DNA of 64,000 nt, from positions 1-64,000 of the forward strand of contig WSUB01000103.1 of the NCBI GenBank assembly GCA_019633425.1, given 5' to 3'. The notes under the pieces are model-generated. The model had not been told where the DNA came from. It did not search any database and was given only the letters and a program-made list of their open reading frames with translations. Positions 50,238 through 61,176 of this stretch are shown in pieces. Each line of letters begins with the position of its first letter. Position 1 is the stretch's first letter. The DNA is from Tulasnella sp. 424. Its lineage: Eukaryota; Basidiomycota; Agaricomycetes; Cantharellales; Tulasnellaceae. A program made the position numbers and the translations under genes.

Positions 50238-52020
50238 CTAGTATTGGAAGATGTGAAGTACTTGATTTACGTTCGACTCTTTCCACCATTCCGCTGAAAC
50301 CTCCTCCGAGTTTTCGTCTACGTTTGAGGCAATGACCAACGTGCCCGACTCGTCAGAGAAATCCATCGTTAGAATGTTTTCAAAATTGATAGGGAGACGC
50401 AATAGCCTTTTCCCATCTTCACCCCTCACCCGATCGTCAGGTGTAAGGAGAGGGATGAAGTAAAGAACTTCGTCATCGCTGGTTTCCGGATCGCCATCTT
50501 CCAGATAGCTGACCCACAACATCCGTAGCCCACATGTTGTTGAGATCAAAAACTCGAACCCATCTGATTGCCGTGCACTCGTCGGCCCCTCGAGATCGAT
50601 CCACGTCCGGGTTAAAGGGGCATCGGTGGTTGCTCCCGTTCTTAGCCTATCGAGAGCCCCTTGGGGTTCCATCCATCGTGCAGATAAATGTGGAGTCCAG
50701 CCATGTTTCGGCGATAGGGTCTCGGTTGCGAAGATTGAGGGCGAACCGCACAGAGTGTTAGCGTTAGGGGTATTTGTCGGGTGTATCGTGTTCCATGTGA
50801 GATTGGGTACGAGGTGTGTTTTCGAGCTCGAATCTGGAGGCTGTAGAGGAATAATTGCTGAGCGATCGGGTGCCTTGTGGATCGTATCGACGTCGCCGGG
50901 CCGAGAATGAATGGCCACTGATCGTAAGTTCTGCGTGACGCAGAAGTATGCGTTGACGACTGCACTTGCAAGTTTGTCGTGGTGAAAAATTAAATTGCCA
51001 TGGTATATAAGGGCGTCAGGCGACTTTTAGGCTCACATCTTCAGCGTTTTGTATACTCGCGCAATACGTAGAACGAACCCACCGTCGTTGCTATGATATC
51101 CGTTTCAAGATCCATCCGCTTGCTGCTGCGATAGTCGAGAATCGACACGGTAATCTTTTCCTCGTCCTCAGAATTGTACCAGGCAAAACAGAGCCCTTCT
51201 TGCAGAGCAATGCGAGCAAAGTACCTGAATGGGTTGATGCAAAACTTGGCTAAGTCCGACCGAACCACCTCAGGAATTCCGTGGGATGACCCTTCTGATG
51301 GGAAATTCAGTTGAAGCTGAAAGACGAAAATTGTTGGTAGGTCGCTACGGAATAGCTGGATTAAGTAAAGCCATCTCTTGAAGAAATCAAGACAATCTTA
51401 CGTCTCTTCACTGAAGGCCGCGACGACAATGCATGTCCCATCGCTCCCCTCTGTGGTGTACTCCATAGACACCGTTTCATCTGAAACTTCATGGCGAGCT
51501 AAGAACCGTCCCGGTCCTGGAATACTTGTTGGCCGTACATCCCAAAGCGTAAATACGCCCTCCTCATGCATGATGAGCACGTAGTGACCGTTGGGGAGAA
51601 TGCCAAAAACATTGATGGGTGGTAAGAGTTCTTCCTCCTCTAGGGAGAGAACCCAATGACTGCGGAACTGAGGTTCGGGGCTTGCGAGATTGTCCCCGAT
51701 TGAAACGAATCTGACGGCGACTTGAATCAATTCTTTCGTGGATAGCGTCGAGACCTGCCGGAATGGTGGAAAGGGCAAGGCGTAGCCCATTTCTTGACAG
51801 TTTCGAATGAGGGATAGCCAAAAGATTCGACTTTCGGCCACTTCGTGCAAGACCCTACATGTCTTCGGGTTTGGTACAAGCGACTGTCAGTCTCAAAGTT
51901 GTGACGTTTGGACAAACTGCGAACCTGCCTCAACGCCAAACCGTCCTGCACCTCGAGACCTCCGGAGTCGATCAAAAGCAGAATAATTTCTGGGGGGAGA
52001 GTGTCCAGATTACTAGCCAT
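50238..52020 (-). CDS. F-box-like protein, tandem copy c
   Basis: Exons 52020-51925, 51862-51402, 51344-51083 and 51023-50238 give 534 residues. The N-terminal F-box reads LDTLPPEIILLLIDSGGLEV, then after intron 1 TCRVLHEVAESRIFWLSLI. Intron positions and phases are identical in all three copies. The middle part has VLIMHEEGVFTLWDVRP, reminiscent of one beta-propeller strand, and HGNLIFHHDKLASAVVNAYF; no named domain beyond the F-box is certain. All reading frames are intact. It is the most upstream member of the cluster, with partial unit sequence up to about 52440. Confidence 0.82.
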
Positions 52021-53306
52021 CCCTTCTGGCCAGTTTAGCTATGATTGTGAGTGACAAGGTCAGAATCCGGCCTTCGGGAATACATACCAATCTTCATTCC
52101 CCACGGCATTTGACGTACCAGGCAAGGTATCCGGAGAGAGCGGAGTAGTGCGGTAGGTCTTTACTCTCGAAAGTTGGTCAGCAGATATCGACGTCTGCGA
52201 TTAAAAGTCCCTAAGCCAAACAAATCAGAGCAAATGGATACACGGTTTCGTTTGCGACTGGGAACGTCTTCGCTCTGAGGGCATACGGTGTCTCGCTCGA
52301 GGGACATGATGCCAGCGGCTTGGCACGATAAACAGCGCAAGCCTCCTCTGCTTCTGGATTCGAGACCGGGCCAAAACCGCGCCATTTCGCTTGGGCACTT
52401 CGGAGCGGATCCTGAGGGTGTGCATCGTCTAAGAAGGCCGCTGATTGGCTACCTCAAGATATCACACCAACCGCGGGAGAGTAGAATCGTGGGGATTCGA
52501 AAATACCCAGACGTGGATGAAGGTTGGCGATCAACCCAACTGTGCCTCATCTAATGTCTAGCAAACCAGTAGCCCCTCCTAACTCAGAGGAGGTTCAAAA
52601 AGATAATGTCTCCTATCAAGAGGCTTTTAAGGTGAGGGTTTGTTCCCAAGAGCCGTATGGAGGTGAATAACGTTGTGTGGCTACACAGAAACGACAAGCC
52701 TACACCCAATTTGTGGAGTAAGCACGTACTCTGGCTATAGGCTACTTTCTGCTGAACGTTTATTTTCTTCTTAGTCCATGTGCAGGTCTGACTCCTTGGC
52801 TCCAAAAATGCGTCTGGTGGTGTTGAAACTAATAGCCCCCTCGTAACTGGGGTCCTCCAGGCGCGTCGAAAGCTTCAATGAAATGCTTGGACCAAAACAA
52901 CTACAACAAGGCTGCATGTAGCGCGTACTTTGAAGCTTATAAAGGTCCTTCTATTTCATTTTACTCTCATACTTCTATTGGAACTAATGCCACTTTCCCT
53001 TCGTGAAGAGTGCAAAAAAGCATGGGTACGCTTTGTTCGCTCGCTCGGTAATACGATACATCTAACTTACTCTTCGGCAGATGGAACAGCGAAAGAAAGA
53101 TCGTCGCGCAGGCAAAGAAGTTCCTGTATGACCGGCACTAGCTTTATACAGTGTTGCTTGTTCGAGCCTACCCGGTCAATTAAAGATCAGTCGCTAGTCG
53201 CAATAGCTCCACCACTGTACTCAGTGAAGCGAGGATTGCACTGTGTTACCTCTCAATGCTATTTGAGCCGTTCCTGCACTGCACACTCTCACGGGTTACG
53301 CCACTG
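52021..53306. other. Spacer upstream of the phosphatase-family gene
   Basis: The first 420 bp belong to the F-box tandem unit. From about 52440 to 53306 no gene or repeat is recognised, apart from a short inverted repeat CCTCCTAACTCAGAGGAGG at 52576-52594. Confidence 0.5.
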
Positions 53307-54748
53307 ATGAGCGTCTTTCACATCATATTTCGATTATTTCGACTTCTACAACTCACCGAACCGATCCAGCTTAAACCACCTTTACTCGAAAAGCCGTTTG
53401 AACCACCTCTCATGATGCGTGTAGTTAGTTGGAACTTGAGGTTCGACAGCCAGCCGGATGCCATCGATGTGGAGGACTCCTTGAAGAGCATTCCTGATCC
53501 CCTCGAGGCACCCAGATTTATGGGCAAAAGCGGAGAGCAGCCTTGGAGTATCAGAAGAATACGTGTAGCTCAAGAGCTAGGAAATGACATCGTCATTGCC
53601 GGTTCGTAGAACTGCATCAGTAGCGTTCGCCGCGGTATTCACCATCACGTCCATGCCCTTCCCTTAAAGCATTCCAGGAGGCGCTGAAGAGGCAGGTTAC
53701 AGATCTGGCCAAGCTTTTAGGAGACGATTGGGAATGGGTGGGTTGCTCTTTCTAATGTCGTCGAGTGCGTGGACCGTTCGCAGACTTGCGATCTAGGTCG
53801 GAGTTGGGCGAGACGATGGCAAAGAAGCTGGCGAATATGGACCAATATTCTACAACAAGTGAGTTCACTATACTCAGGCGCCTTGCAATTACATCGGATA
53901 CTGACGATTCGAGTTTCTTCCAGGCGTCACCTTACGTTGGAGGAGTGGGATACCTTTTGGCTGTCGTAAGCCGGCACCGTATCCCCATCTTTATTCACCA
54001 CCTAGACTCTTAACGACCACGTTCTCTTGTAACCTCAAGTGAAACTCCATTCACCCCTTCGAGATACCCTGGCGCAGGCTCATATCGAATTGCCACGGTT
54101 GCCCGCTTCTCCACTAAAGGTTCGGATGCTGAGAAGAAATGCTTTACCTTTATCAACACCCACTTGGACGAGCGGTCGGAGAACCAGCGGAAACTTGGAG
54201 CGTCTCTCCTCCTACATCGCTGTCACTACGAAGCGTCAGTTCGAAAAGTACCTGTCTTCGTGGTTGGGGACTTCAACAGGTACGGCGATCATTCCGGTTC
54301 GGGTATTCGGTGATCGCGACTTAACCTCAGTCACTAGTGAACAAAAATCTCCAGACTCGGGCGCATATCGCATCCTCACAGGAGCAGATTCACCTGTGGC
54401 TGTTGCAGCAGAATTTCGAGCCAAATTTGAGTTCCCATCTGGCTCCCATCCTCACTTCAAAATGACCGACCTGCGGGCCGCAACACCGCGTATCGACGTG
54501 ACAGGGTTCTTCCGTACTTTTACTGGTTTCAACCAACCGCTTGGATGGAATGGAGGAGGGAGGATTGATTACATCCTTGGAAGCAGCGTGGGCGGCTGGT
54601 GAGTCGCTTGAAGGCAGGGGTGTTTATCATGGCTCATGTCGAGTGCCCTAGGACATCGCGCCGATATGAAACTCCAAACGTAACCTACGATGATGGGGTA
54701 ATCGCCAGCGACCATCGTCCTGTCTATGCCACTATTCAATTGGATTAA
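53307..54748 (+). CDS. Endonuclease/exonuclease/phosphatase family protein
   Basis: Seven exons (53307-53601, 53670-53737, 53797-53858, 53924-53965, 54040-54279, 54338-54598, 54652-54748) give 354 residues. The EEP fold motifs are all visible in order: RVVSWNLRFDS, the metal-binding Glu in AFQEALKRQ, VGVGRDDGKEAGEYGPIFYN, INTHLDERSENQRK, VVGDFN, RIDYIL and SDHRPVYATI. This is the fungal family with WDTFWLSETP. Members hydrolyse phosphodiester or phosphate bonds; the exact substrate (nucleic acid, phosphoinositide or sphingolipid) cannot be told here. The hydrophobic N-terminus (HIIFRLFRLLQL) could be a signal anchor; the alternative start is Met at 53413. The gene is convergent with the coiled-coil gene, 223 bp away. 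Confidence 0.88.
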
Positions 54749-54971
54749 GCAGCTTTGGGAACACAGAAAGTCTATGGAATAGAGAACAAGAAGAAAGAAA
54801 TGATGTATAGCGTAGCTGACCATTGGCCATAAAATGAAGATAAAGAGATGCATGTGCAGGGAGATGGGAAACTATGTGAGATGAAAGTAGAGGAATCATA
54901 CAGAATTAATGAAAAGGAAGTACGGAAAGAAGAAGAAAAAGAAGGAAAAAGACAGAAACGCGAAACCGAGA

Positions 54972-57255
54972 TCAATGACCAGTGAACCTAAGTTTCGAAT
55001 TCGACCTCCCAAGCTTGATCCTCTTGCCCAAGGTCTCAGTGTCGTCATCATCAGCCTGACCCACATCAAGCGACCTGATGCGCTTATGTCCGCTCCACGT
55101 ATTCGACAACCGTTTCATGAACGCCTTCGCACCACCTTGCCACCCGAACTCGGGCGATATGGGGTCCCAGCCGCTCTTTGGACGATCAGGAGGTGGAGTG
55201 ACCGCGCAAGGCGTTGGGTTGCTTCTGCTTGCGACGGCGGTGACGTCGCTCATTGGGTAGGTCATGGTCGAGTGGCTGCGTCCGTCGAGGACCGGTTGGT
55301 CGAGCGCGTGGTATAAACTCGCGTTGAATCCGACGCATTGCAGCCCTATGCACTGGGCAAGGACTTCTCCTGAAGCGAATGGGTCGGGTAGTGAAGGTGT
55401 TTCGGCTGAGAGGCAGAAGGTCTGCTCCAATAAGTTTGATTTTGTCTGCGTCATGGGAGGTATTTGGGATTAGCTTGTCTCAAAACGTTCTTAGACAAAA
55501 TACGCGCATGAAAACATACCGTAGAGTCTAAATCGGAGTATTCGCCCGCAGTCAAGTACCCCAGGTCCAATCCACCTTGGTCGGCTCTCCTGTACGTCCC
55601 TCGGTAGTACCATCCCTTCGACGAACCAACGAACAGTTCGAATATCGAAGGGAAGTCGGGTTCAAAGGTGTCCAGCGTATAAGGGGACCATCGATTGTGT
55701 GAAGGTTCCAATACGAGGTTGGGGCGCAGGATGTAGCCGTGTTGTCGAGTTGGATTGGCGAACTCGATGTCGGACTCGCCGAGGAAGTACGGCTGGTTGA
55801 AGATATGAGACTAAAGTACGACAAGATAGAAAGAAAGGCCAGAATCAGGGTTTCGGGAAGTCAACACGTGGTGAGGGTTTGGAACCGTACCTTTGCGAGG
55901 ACTTTCAGTTTCGCGTCCAGATCGTCATCGGCGTTGCAGATCCGATACGCCATTGCTTCTTCAGGGACGTCAATGTTTGTGAGTTTCCGCAAGGTATTTA
56001 ATCGACGAGAGCGGGATCTGAAGTCGCTAAAGTCGTAGTCCATCATCTATTGAAAACAATGTAAGGCGAAAAAAGGTCAGTCAATCGCGCTTCAGTCACG
56101 CCTGCGAGACGAACGTACCGAAGCATCGTCCGAGTAGAGCCTCGGACTTGAAGGCGGATGCTCTCGACGAGGTGTGGTTTTTTGTGGGCTCTGGATGAGC
56201 ATGTCGATCGTTTCGAACGTGTTCCGCTCTAAAGGAGTCTATATTATAAGCCGAGTTTTTTGTCAGTCACGTCATCAAGGGCGCTTCAACCCCCAAGGGC
56301 ACTCACCATGAGTGCATCACTGAGTTCAGCGTGTTTCCGTATGCTGGCTTGTCTCGTGTCTATCGGTGAAGTGGGTAGGGCTCTGCCGAATTCGTCGATG
56401 GTACTGCGTCCCAGGTTGTAACCTTGTTGATTATACCTTGGAGGTGAGATGGGCGAACGTGTTGGGCTGAGGGAAGACATCCTTAGAGGGTCGGATAGCT
56501 TTGTCAAGGCGTCGTCTCGTTGGTTGGTGAGTCGCGCAATGAGGTCTTTTAAACCTGCGTTCTTCCTTTTTACGCCACCGAGGCCCCACGCGTCAGATTG
56601 TCGACAAAACTACAGGCCACTTCGATATGAACGTACCTCCTCTCACTGGCCAATTCATCTCGCGTAGCGAATAAGGTCTTCTCCATGTCCTTCATCGCTT
56701 CTTCATGTTTCGCCTCCATCTCCCTGATCGTACTCTCAGCATCCAACAGCTTCGAGGTTGTCGATTGCAAGTCCCGCTTGACGCGAGCTCTACGGTTCCG
56801 TAGCTCGACGTTCTCGTTGAGTCTGCTGTAGGCTGTTTCGCGAGCCTGTTTGAGCTCGGTTTCGGTTTCGAGGAGTTGGCATTGGAGTTCGCCGTTGGCG
56901 GATTCGAGTTCTTGAACTCGTGAGTTGGCCCGGGGTCGTGAGCTGGAGAACGACGATTCTTGGAATCTCTCGAGCTAAACGTCGGAGAGGTTTAGGTTCG
57001 TCTGTGGAGAGCAGAAACGGCTCAACATACCTTTTGTAAGAGTTCATCTCTTTCATTGGTCATGGCGCGCAAGTCGCGTGTAAGGACATTAACGAGGAGA
57101 GTAGGGTCATCAAGAGCCATAGTTAGCAATGGGTCATTCAGATTGGGTGGTTGGGATGATGGGCGGTCGTTCGAGGAAGGGGAGATCGAACGAAGTTTGA
57201 GTGTTCGGAAACTGTTGTGAAGTTGGAAGTTGGGTTCGGGCGTGTCTATTTCCAT
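54972..57255 (-). CDS. Coiled-coil protein with C-terminal basidiomycete domain of unknown function
   Basis: Seven exons (57255-57031, 56974-56637, 56565-56307, 56238-56119, 56046-55891, 55810-55520, 55445-54972) give 620 residues. The first 75 residues are polar. Residues about 76-190 form a long coiled coil (QLLETETELKQARETAYSRL and AESTIREMEAKHEEAMKDME). A Ser/Pro-rich linker follows. The C-terminal part has PTRQHGYILRPNLVLEPS, FELFVGSSKGWYYRGTYRRA and QCIGLQCVGFNASLYHAL. This resembles an uncharacterised basidiomycete domain (possibly DUF6697, from memory, unchecked). No catalytic motif, signal or membrane segment is seen. All exon phases agree, so the model is good although the role is unknown. 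Confidence 0.78.
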
Positions 57256-58675
57256 GCCGTTGGGTCACATCACGTCACCACAATACGGCGTTACTCCGCC
57301 ACATCACCGGTTTCGCCTTTCTTCTCAAGCGGAAAAGGAGCTTTTAAGGAGGATTTACTATGGAGAGTTCTTGGAGGTGTTCTCAGTACCTGGAGGAGAA
57401 GGTGACGGACGGTGGACACCTCATTGCTGATTCCGGGTATATGAATAAATTCGGGTCCCTGGACTCTTCGGAGGAACGTGGTCTGCGCGTCATCGTGAGC
57501 GACCTTGGGCGTAAAGATCATGGACAACGGTTAAGCAGGTAGCTAATTTTGGCGGCAGCCGGATGAAGAGAGTAAGCTAGGTGCAGGCGCTGGTAGCGGG
57601 ATAGGGTCGGCAGTGTGGGATTGCCAAGCGGGTGGGCTCGGTCATATTTCCAGCTCGACTCCGAAACATAGCAAGAGGTTAGTGTCCCGGATTAACAATA
57701 ATGCCATCGTATTTGGTTTTCTTCCGGGGGAAGGGATAGAGTCTGGGCAGGGGCGCGTGGCGAGCGCTTGCAATTGACCTGAGCAGGGTTACTTTTGGTT
57801 GAGCGCTTGCCAGCTCATGCCGCAGTCGACTCCCACCAGGAATCTGACTGGCGATTACCACGCATATAGATGCAGATAACGAAGTATGAGAGCCATGAAT
57901 GGAAAGAGGAAGGGTACCTGGAAGAATGATCAAGGTTGTGCTGCGCTGGATGATTCCAGCTGCCCGTGGGCGTCCTAGTTGAAGGAGCGAATCAGCTCAA
58001 GGACCGACTTAAGTACTTGACTGCAAGCCCCATTTGAGCATCGAAACTTTATTTAGGTGACAATCTTCTTATGCAGGGTAGCGGGGTCTGGGAGTTGGGT
58101 GAATTGTCTCGGCAGTGCGAATGCAGTTCATCCGGCGGCGCGTTATAATTACCAGCTCCACGTCCTGTGACATGTACAGCAAAGCAAAGCACCTTTTCTC
58201 CTACACAGCCTTCGACTGCAAAGTACCATAAGTCTTTTGAAAAGCACACTCACCCACTTCACCCACTCTCATTTCTCCTCTCTCTCTCCACCCTTGATAG
58301 TTGACCCTTCCGGCGACTTCGTTTGCTTCGTACAAACTGTGCCTTTTTGAGCTCCCAAGCCTCTCCCAGCCAATCCTTTCTCTTCGGTTCACACTACGAT
58401 TGCCCCTGCAACGTCGATATATCCCACCTATTAGATCTTTATATCTCTTCTTAGTACACTACACCCCCATCAACTATTCAAAGTAAGTCTCACTCCACTT
58501 CTCATTCATGCGTTCACTCCACCGTCCTTGCCAGCGACACTTTGGGACCTGTGACTGACAGTGGACCGACCACCGTGCCCAACATTTTCTCCCAACAGGT
58601 TTCCCCCCTCCATCCAACCTCCCCTCTCAACCCCCCTTCTCCTCCCTCTCAAGCTCCAGTCCTCAAAACCCCATC
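57256..58675. promoter_or_regulatory. Upstream region of the SLY41-like gene, possible 5' UTR intron
   Basis: No coding gene is recognised in 57256-58480. At 58483 a strong donor GTAAGT is followed by CCAACAG ending at 58598, so a 5' UTR intron of about 116 nt is likely. The leader is C/T-rich (58540-58675), a common feature of strongly expressed fungal promoters. Confidence 0.4.
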
Positions 58676-60692
58676 ATGTTCAGCGAGAAGCAAAACGGGT
58701 TCGCCAACACCGAATCCCGTTGGTGGCCCAACGGTCATAACGTCACACCATGGTCGTCCATTCACAAACCTGGCGAAACGCCACCAGTCTCCCCCAAATG
58801 GAAAGCAGCAGGAGTCGCAGGGGACTTGCCTAGGCCTGCCACCGCAGACCACCATCATTCGATGCTCCGGTCTGCAATACACTTGCTCAGCTCTTCCCTT
58901 GGCATGAAAAGTCCCGCCCGACCAGGCCTCCAAACCTCCCCATCATCGGCGCCCTCCTCCTCCTCCTCTTCATCCACCCTCTTCAACATGAACATGCTCC
59001 GCTTCGTCTCCCTCTGCATGCTCTGGTACGCCTCGTCCGCCCTCTCATCCAACACGGGAAAGCAAATCATGAACCAGTTCCGGTACCCCGTCACTTTGAC
59101 CTTTGTCCAATTCGGGTTCGTTTCTGGCTATTGCTTGCTCTTCGCCAATCCTTGGTACGGCTTCACAAAGCTACGAAGGCCTACTACGGCTATCATGAGG
59201 AATACGCTTCCCATGGCGGTCTTCCAAGTCGGTGGGCACATCTTCTCAAGCATGGCCATTTCCCGCGTTCCCGTCAGCACCGTTCACACAATCAAGGTGA
59301 GAGAGAGATACACAGATACCCAGCCCACGTTCGGGTTGCTGTACCATGTGGAGCGCGCTTTTTTCTGACACCGGTCTTTCTATTTCCGAACAGGCGCTTT
59401 CCCCACTTTTCACTGTCGGCGCATATGCTCTTTTGTTTGGAGTCCGCTACTCGGCCCGGACATACATCTCCCTTCTCCCGCTCACCCTTGGAGTTATGCT
59501 GGCATGCTCCTTCGATCTTACCCTCAGCAACGCCCTGGGTCTTATCTGCGCTTTCGGTTCCGCCATCGTCTTCGTCACTAGCAACATCTTCTTCAAGAAG
59601 ATCATGCCCAGCCAACCCGCGGGAGGGTCCAGCGTCACGCCCAGCCACAAGTTGGACAAGTTGAACCTTTTGTTTTATTCGTCCGGATTGGCGTTCCTCT
59701 TGATGATCCCCATCTGGGCTTGGTCCGACTTGGGGAGGTTGCTTGATCACGACCATCACCCGCCAGCTCGTCATGGACCTGCTCCCACCCACGGCGTTCC
59801 CTACTACTTCTTCCTCAACGGTACGGTCCACTGGGCGCAAAACATCATCGCTTTCGCTATCCTCTCCTCCACTTCCCCCGTCACGTACTCCATCGCCTCG
59901 CTCATCAAGCGCATCGTCGTCATTCTTATGGCCATCGCATGGTTCCGACAGACCGTTCACCCGATCCAGGCGTTTGGCATTGGTTTAACGTTTGTAGGGT
60001 TGTACATGTACAACAACGCCAAAGCGGATGTTGACCGTGGAGAGAACAGGATGAGGAGGGTTGAGGCGAGGATGGCGTTGACGTTGCCTACGTCGAGAGG
60101 GGAAGCTAGGGATTTGGACGCCACGCCGATCCCGAGTCCGGTTCCGAATGAGGCGGAGTGGGCTAAAGCCGGGATGCCATCGTATTCCATGTCGTCGGCG
60201 CTGCAGGCTCAAAATGGTGTGGTACCCGTTCGACCGCAGCATGACCGCAAGTCTTCGTTGGTACCTGTATCGCTCATGGCTCCTCCACCATCGAACCCCC
60301 GAACGACCAACACAACTGGTGGTCAGAGACATCCGGTCGCACCTCTTCGCTTGGATACTTCTCACCGCATCCCAACCCGCTCGTACCACCACGGAAGCAA
60401 AGTCCCCGGTCAACCCATGTCCCCAACCGATTCGTACCCATCTCCCCCCGCATCACAAGATTCCCCGCCGCAGAGCGCCATTCCTGCTTTCGCATTGGCC
60501 TCCGCAACGTCGAGCGTTCCTCCTACTTCAGCGAGCAACATGTTCAGTCATAGGAGACCGACCGTGTACGAGTCGAGTTCGATTTCGGGGTTGGATGGTT
60601 TGGGACCGAATGGGGAGATGAAGGATATGAATGGTATTGTGGATGGAGCTGGTGCGATGGGTGTGCATGTGCCGATTGCTACTGCATCGTAA
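58676..60692 (+). CDS. SLY41: SLY41-like triose-phosphate translocator family carrier
   Basis: Two exons, 58676-59296 and 59394-60692, encode 639 residues. A polar N-terminus of about 110 residues precedes some ten membrane helices. Motifs include MLWYASSALSSNTGKQIMNQ, the GG.IFSSMAIS.VPVSTVHTIK segment, SFDLTLSNALGLICAFGSAI, and near the end YSIASLIKRIVVI then FGIGLTFVGLYMYN. These are hallmarks of the TPT/drug-metabolite transporter superfamily, closest to yeast SLY41, a Golgi/ER carrier found as a suppressor of YPT1 loss. A Ser/Pro-rich cytosolic tail of about 200 residues follows, longer than in yeast. The Lys-Arg pair in helix 9 (IKR) typical of phosphate or PEP binding is present. The substrate is not determined. 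A decayed copy of its 3' exon lies at 63758-64000. Confidence 0.88.
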
Positions 60693-61176
60693 GGACTCAT
60701 TTGAGTGGTGTTATTAGAGACTTTTACTTATTATATAGACTAAGTACTTTGTCCCTTCGATCTTGCGTTCTTCTGATAAGTACTGTGTATTATATACTTA
60801 TTTTTGTTCGCCTTTCGCTTGCTCGATCGTTGATTTTATGACGCTTGTGCTGAGTCGGACTTGTGTGTTTATTTTATAGACGCCCCCAATTCCGTATTCG
60901 TCGTGTATGCAAAGTCGGCATTTTGTTCCCCTCTAAAACGCTTTGCGTGACTAGCAAAAGTGGCGTCCCAACCAATAATAATGCCTGTGACGGACCTCCT
61001 TTGATTTGTCGTGTGCGTGCCACGGCGACTAAGTGCACTGCCCGAGAATAGATTCGACTCCGGGATAAACATGCCAGCCGCCAACACTCTGCAACCCTTT
61101 CAACCACTCACACACGCTACTACAGACAACCTACTCTTTTGCTCCTCTTTATTCGATATCTAGAGCACTGATATAG
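60693..61176. other. Intergenic region between the carrier and amidase genes
   Basis: AT-rich just after the carrier stop (TTATTATATAG near 60730 and TATTATATACTT near 60790), fitting a 3' UTR and polyadenylation zone. The amidase promoter must lie in the rest. No gene is seen. Confidence 0.45.

Noticed and set aside
53765..54013. Alternative frames (RGPFADLRSRSELGETMAKK and similar) suggesting a broken phosphatase-family gene
   Set aside because: Using the donor at 53738 and acceptor at 53796 restores VGVGRDDGKEAGEYGPIFYN in frame, so the gene is intact.
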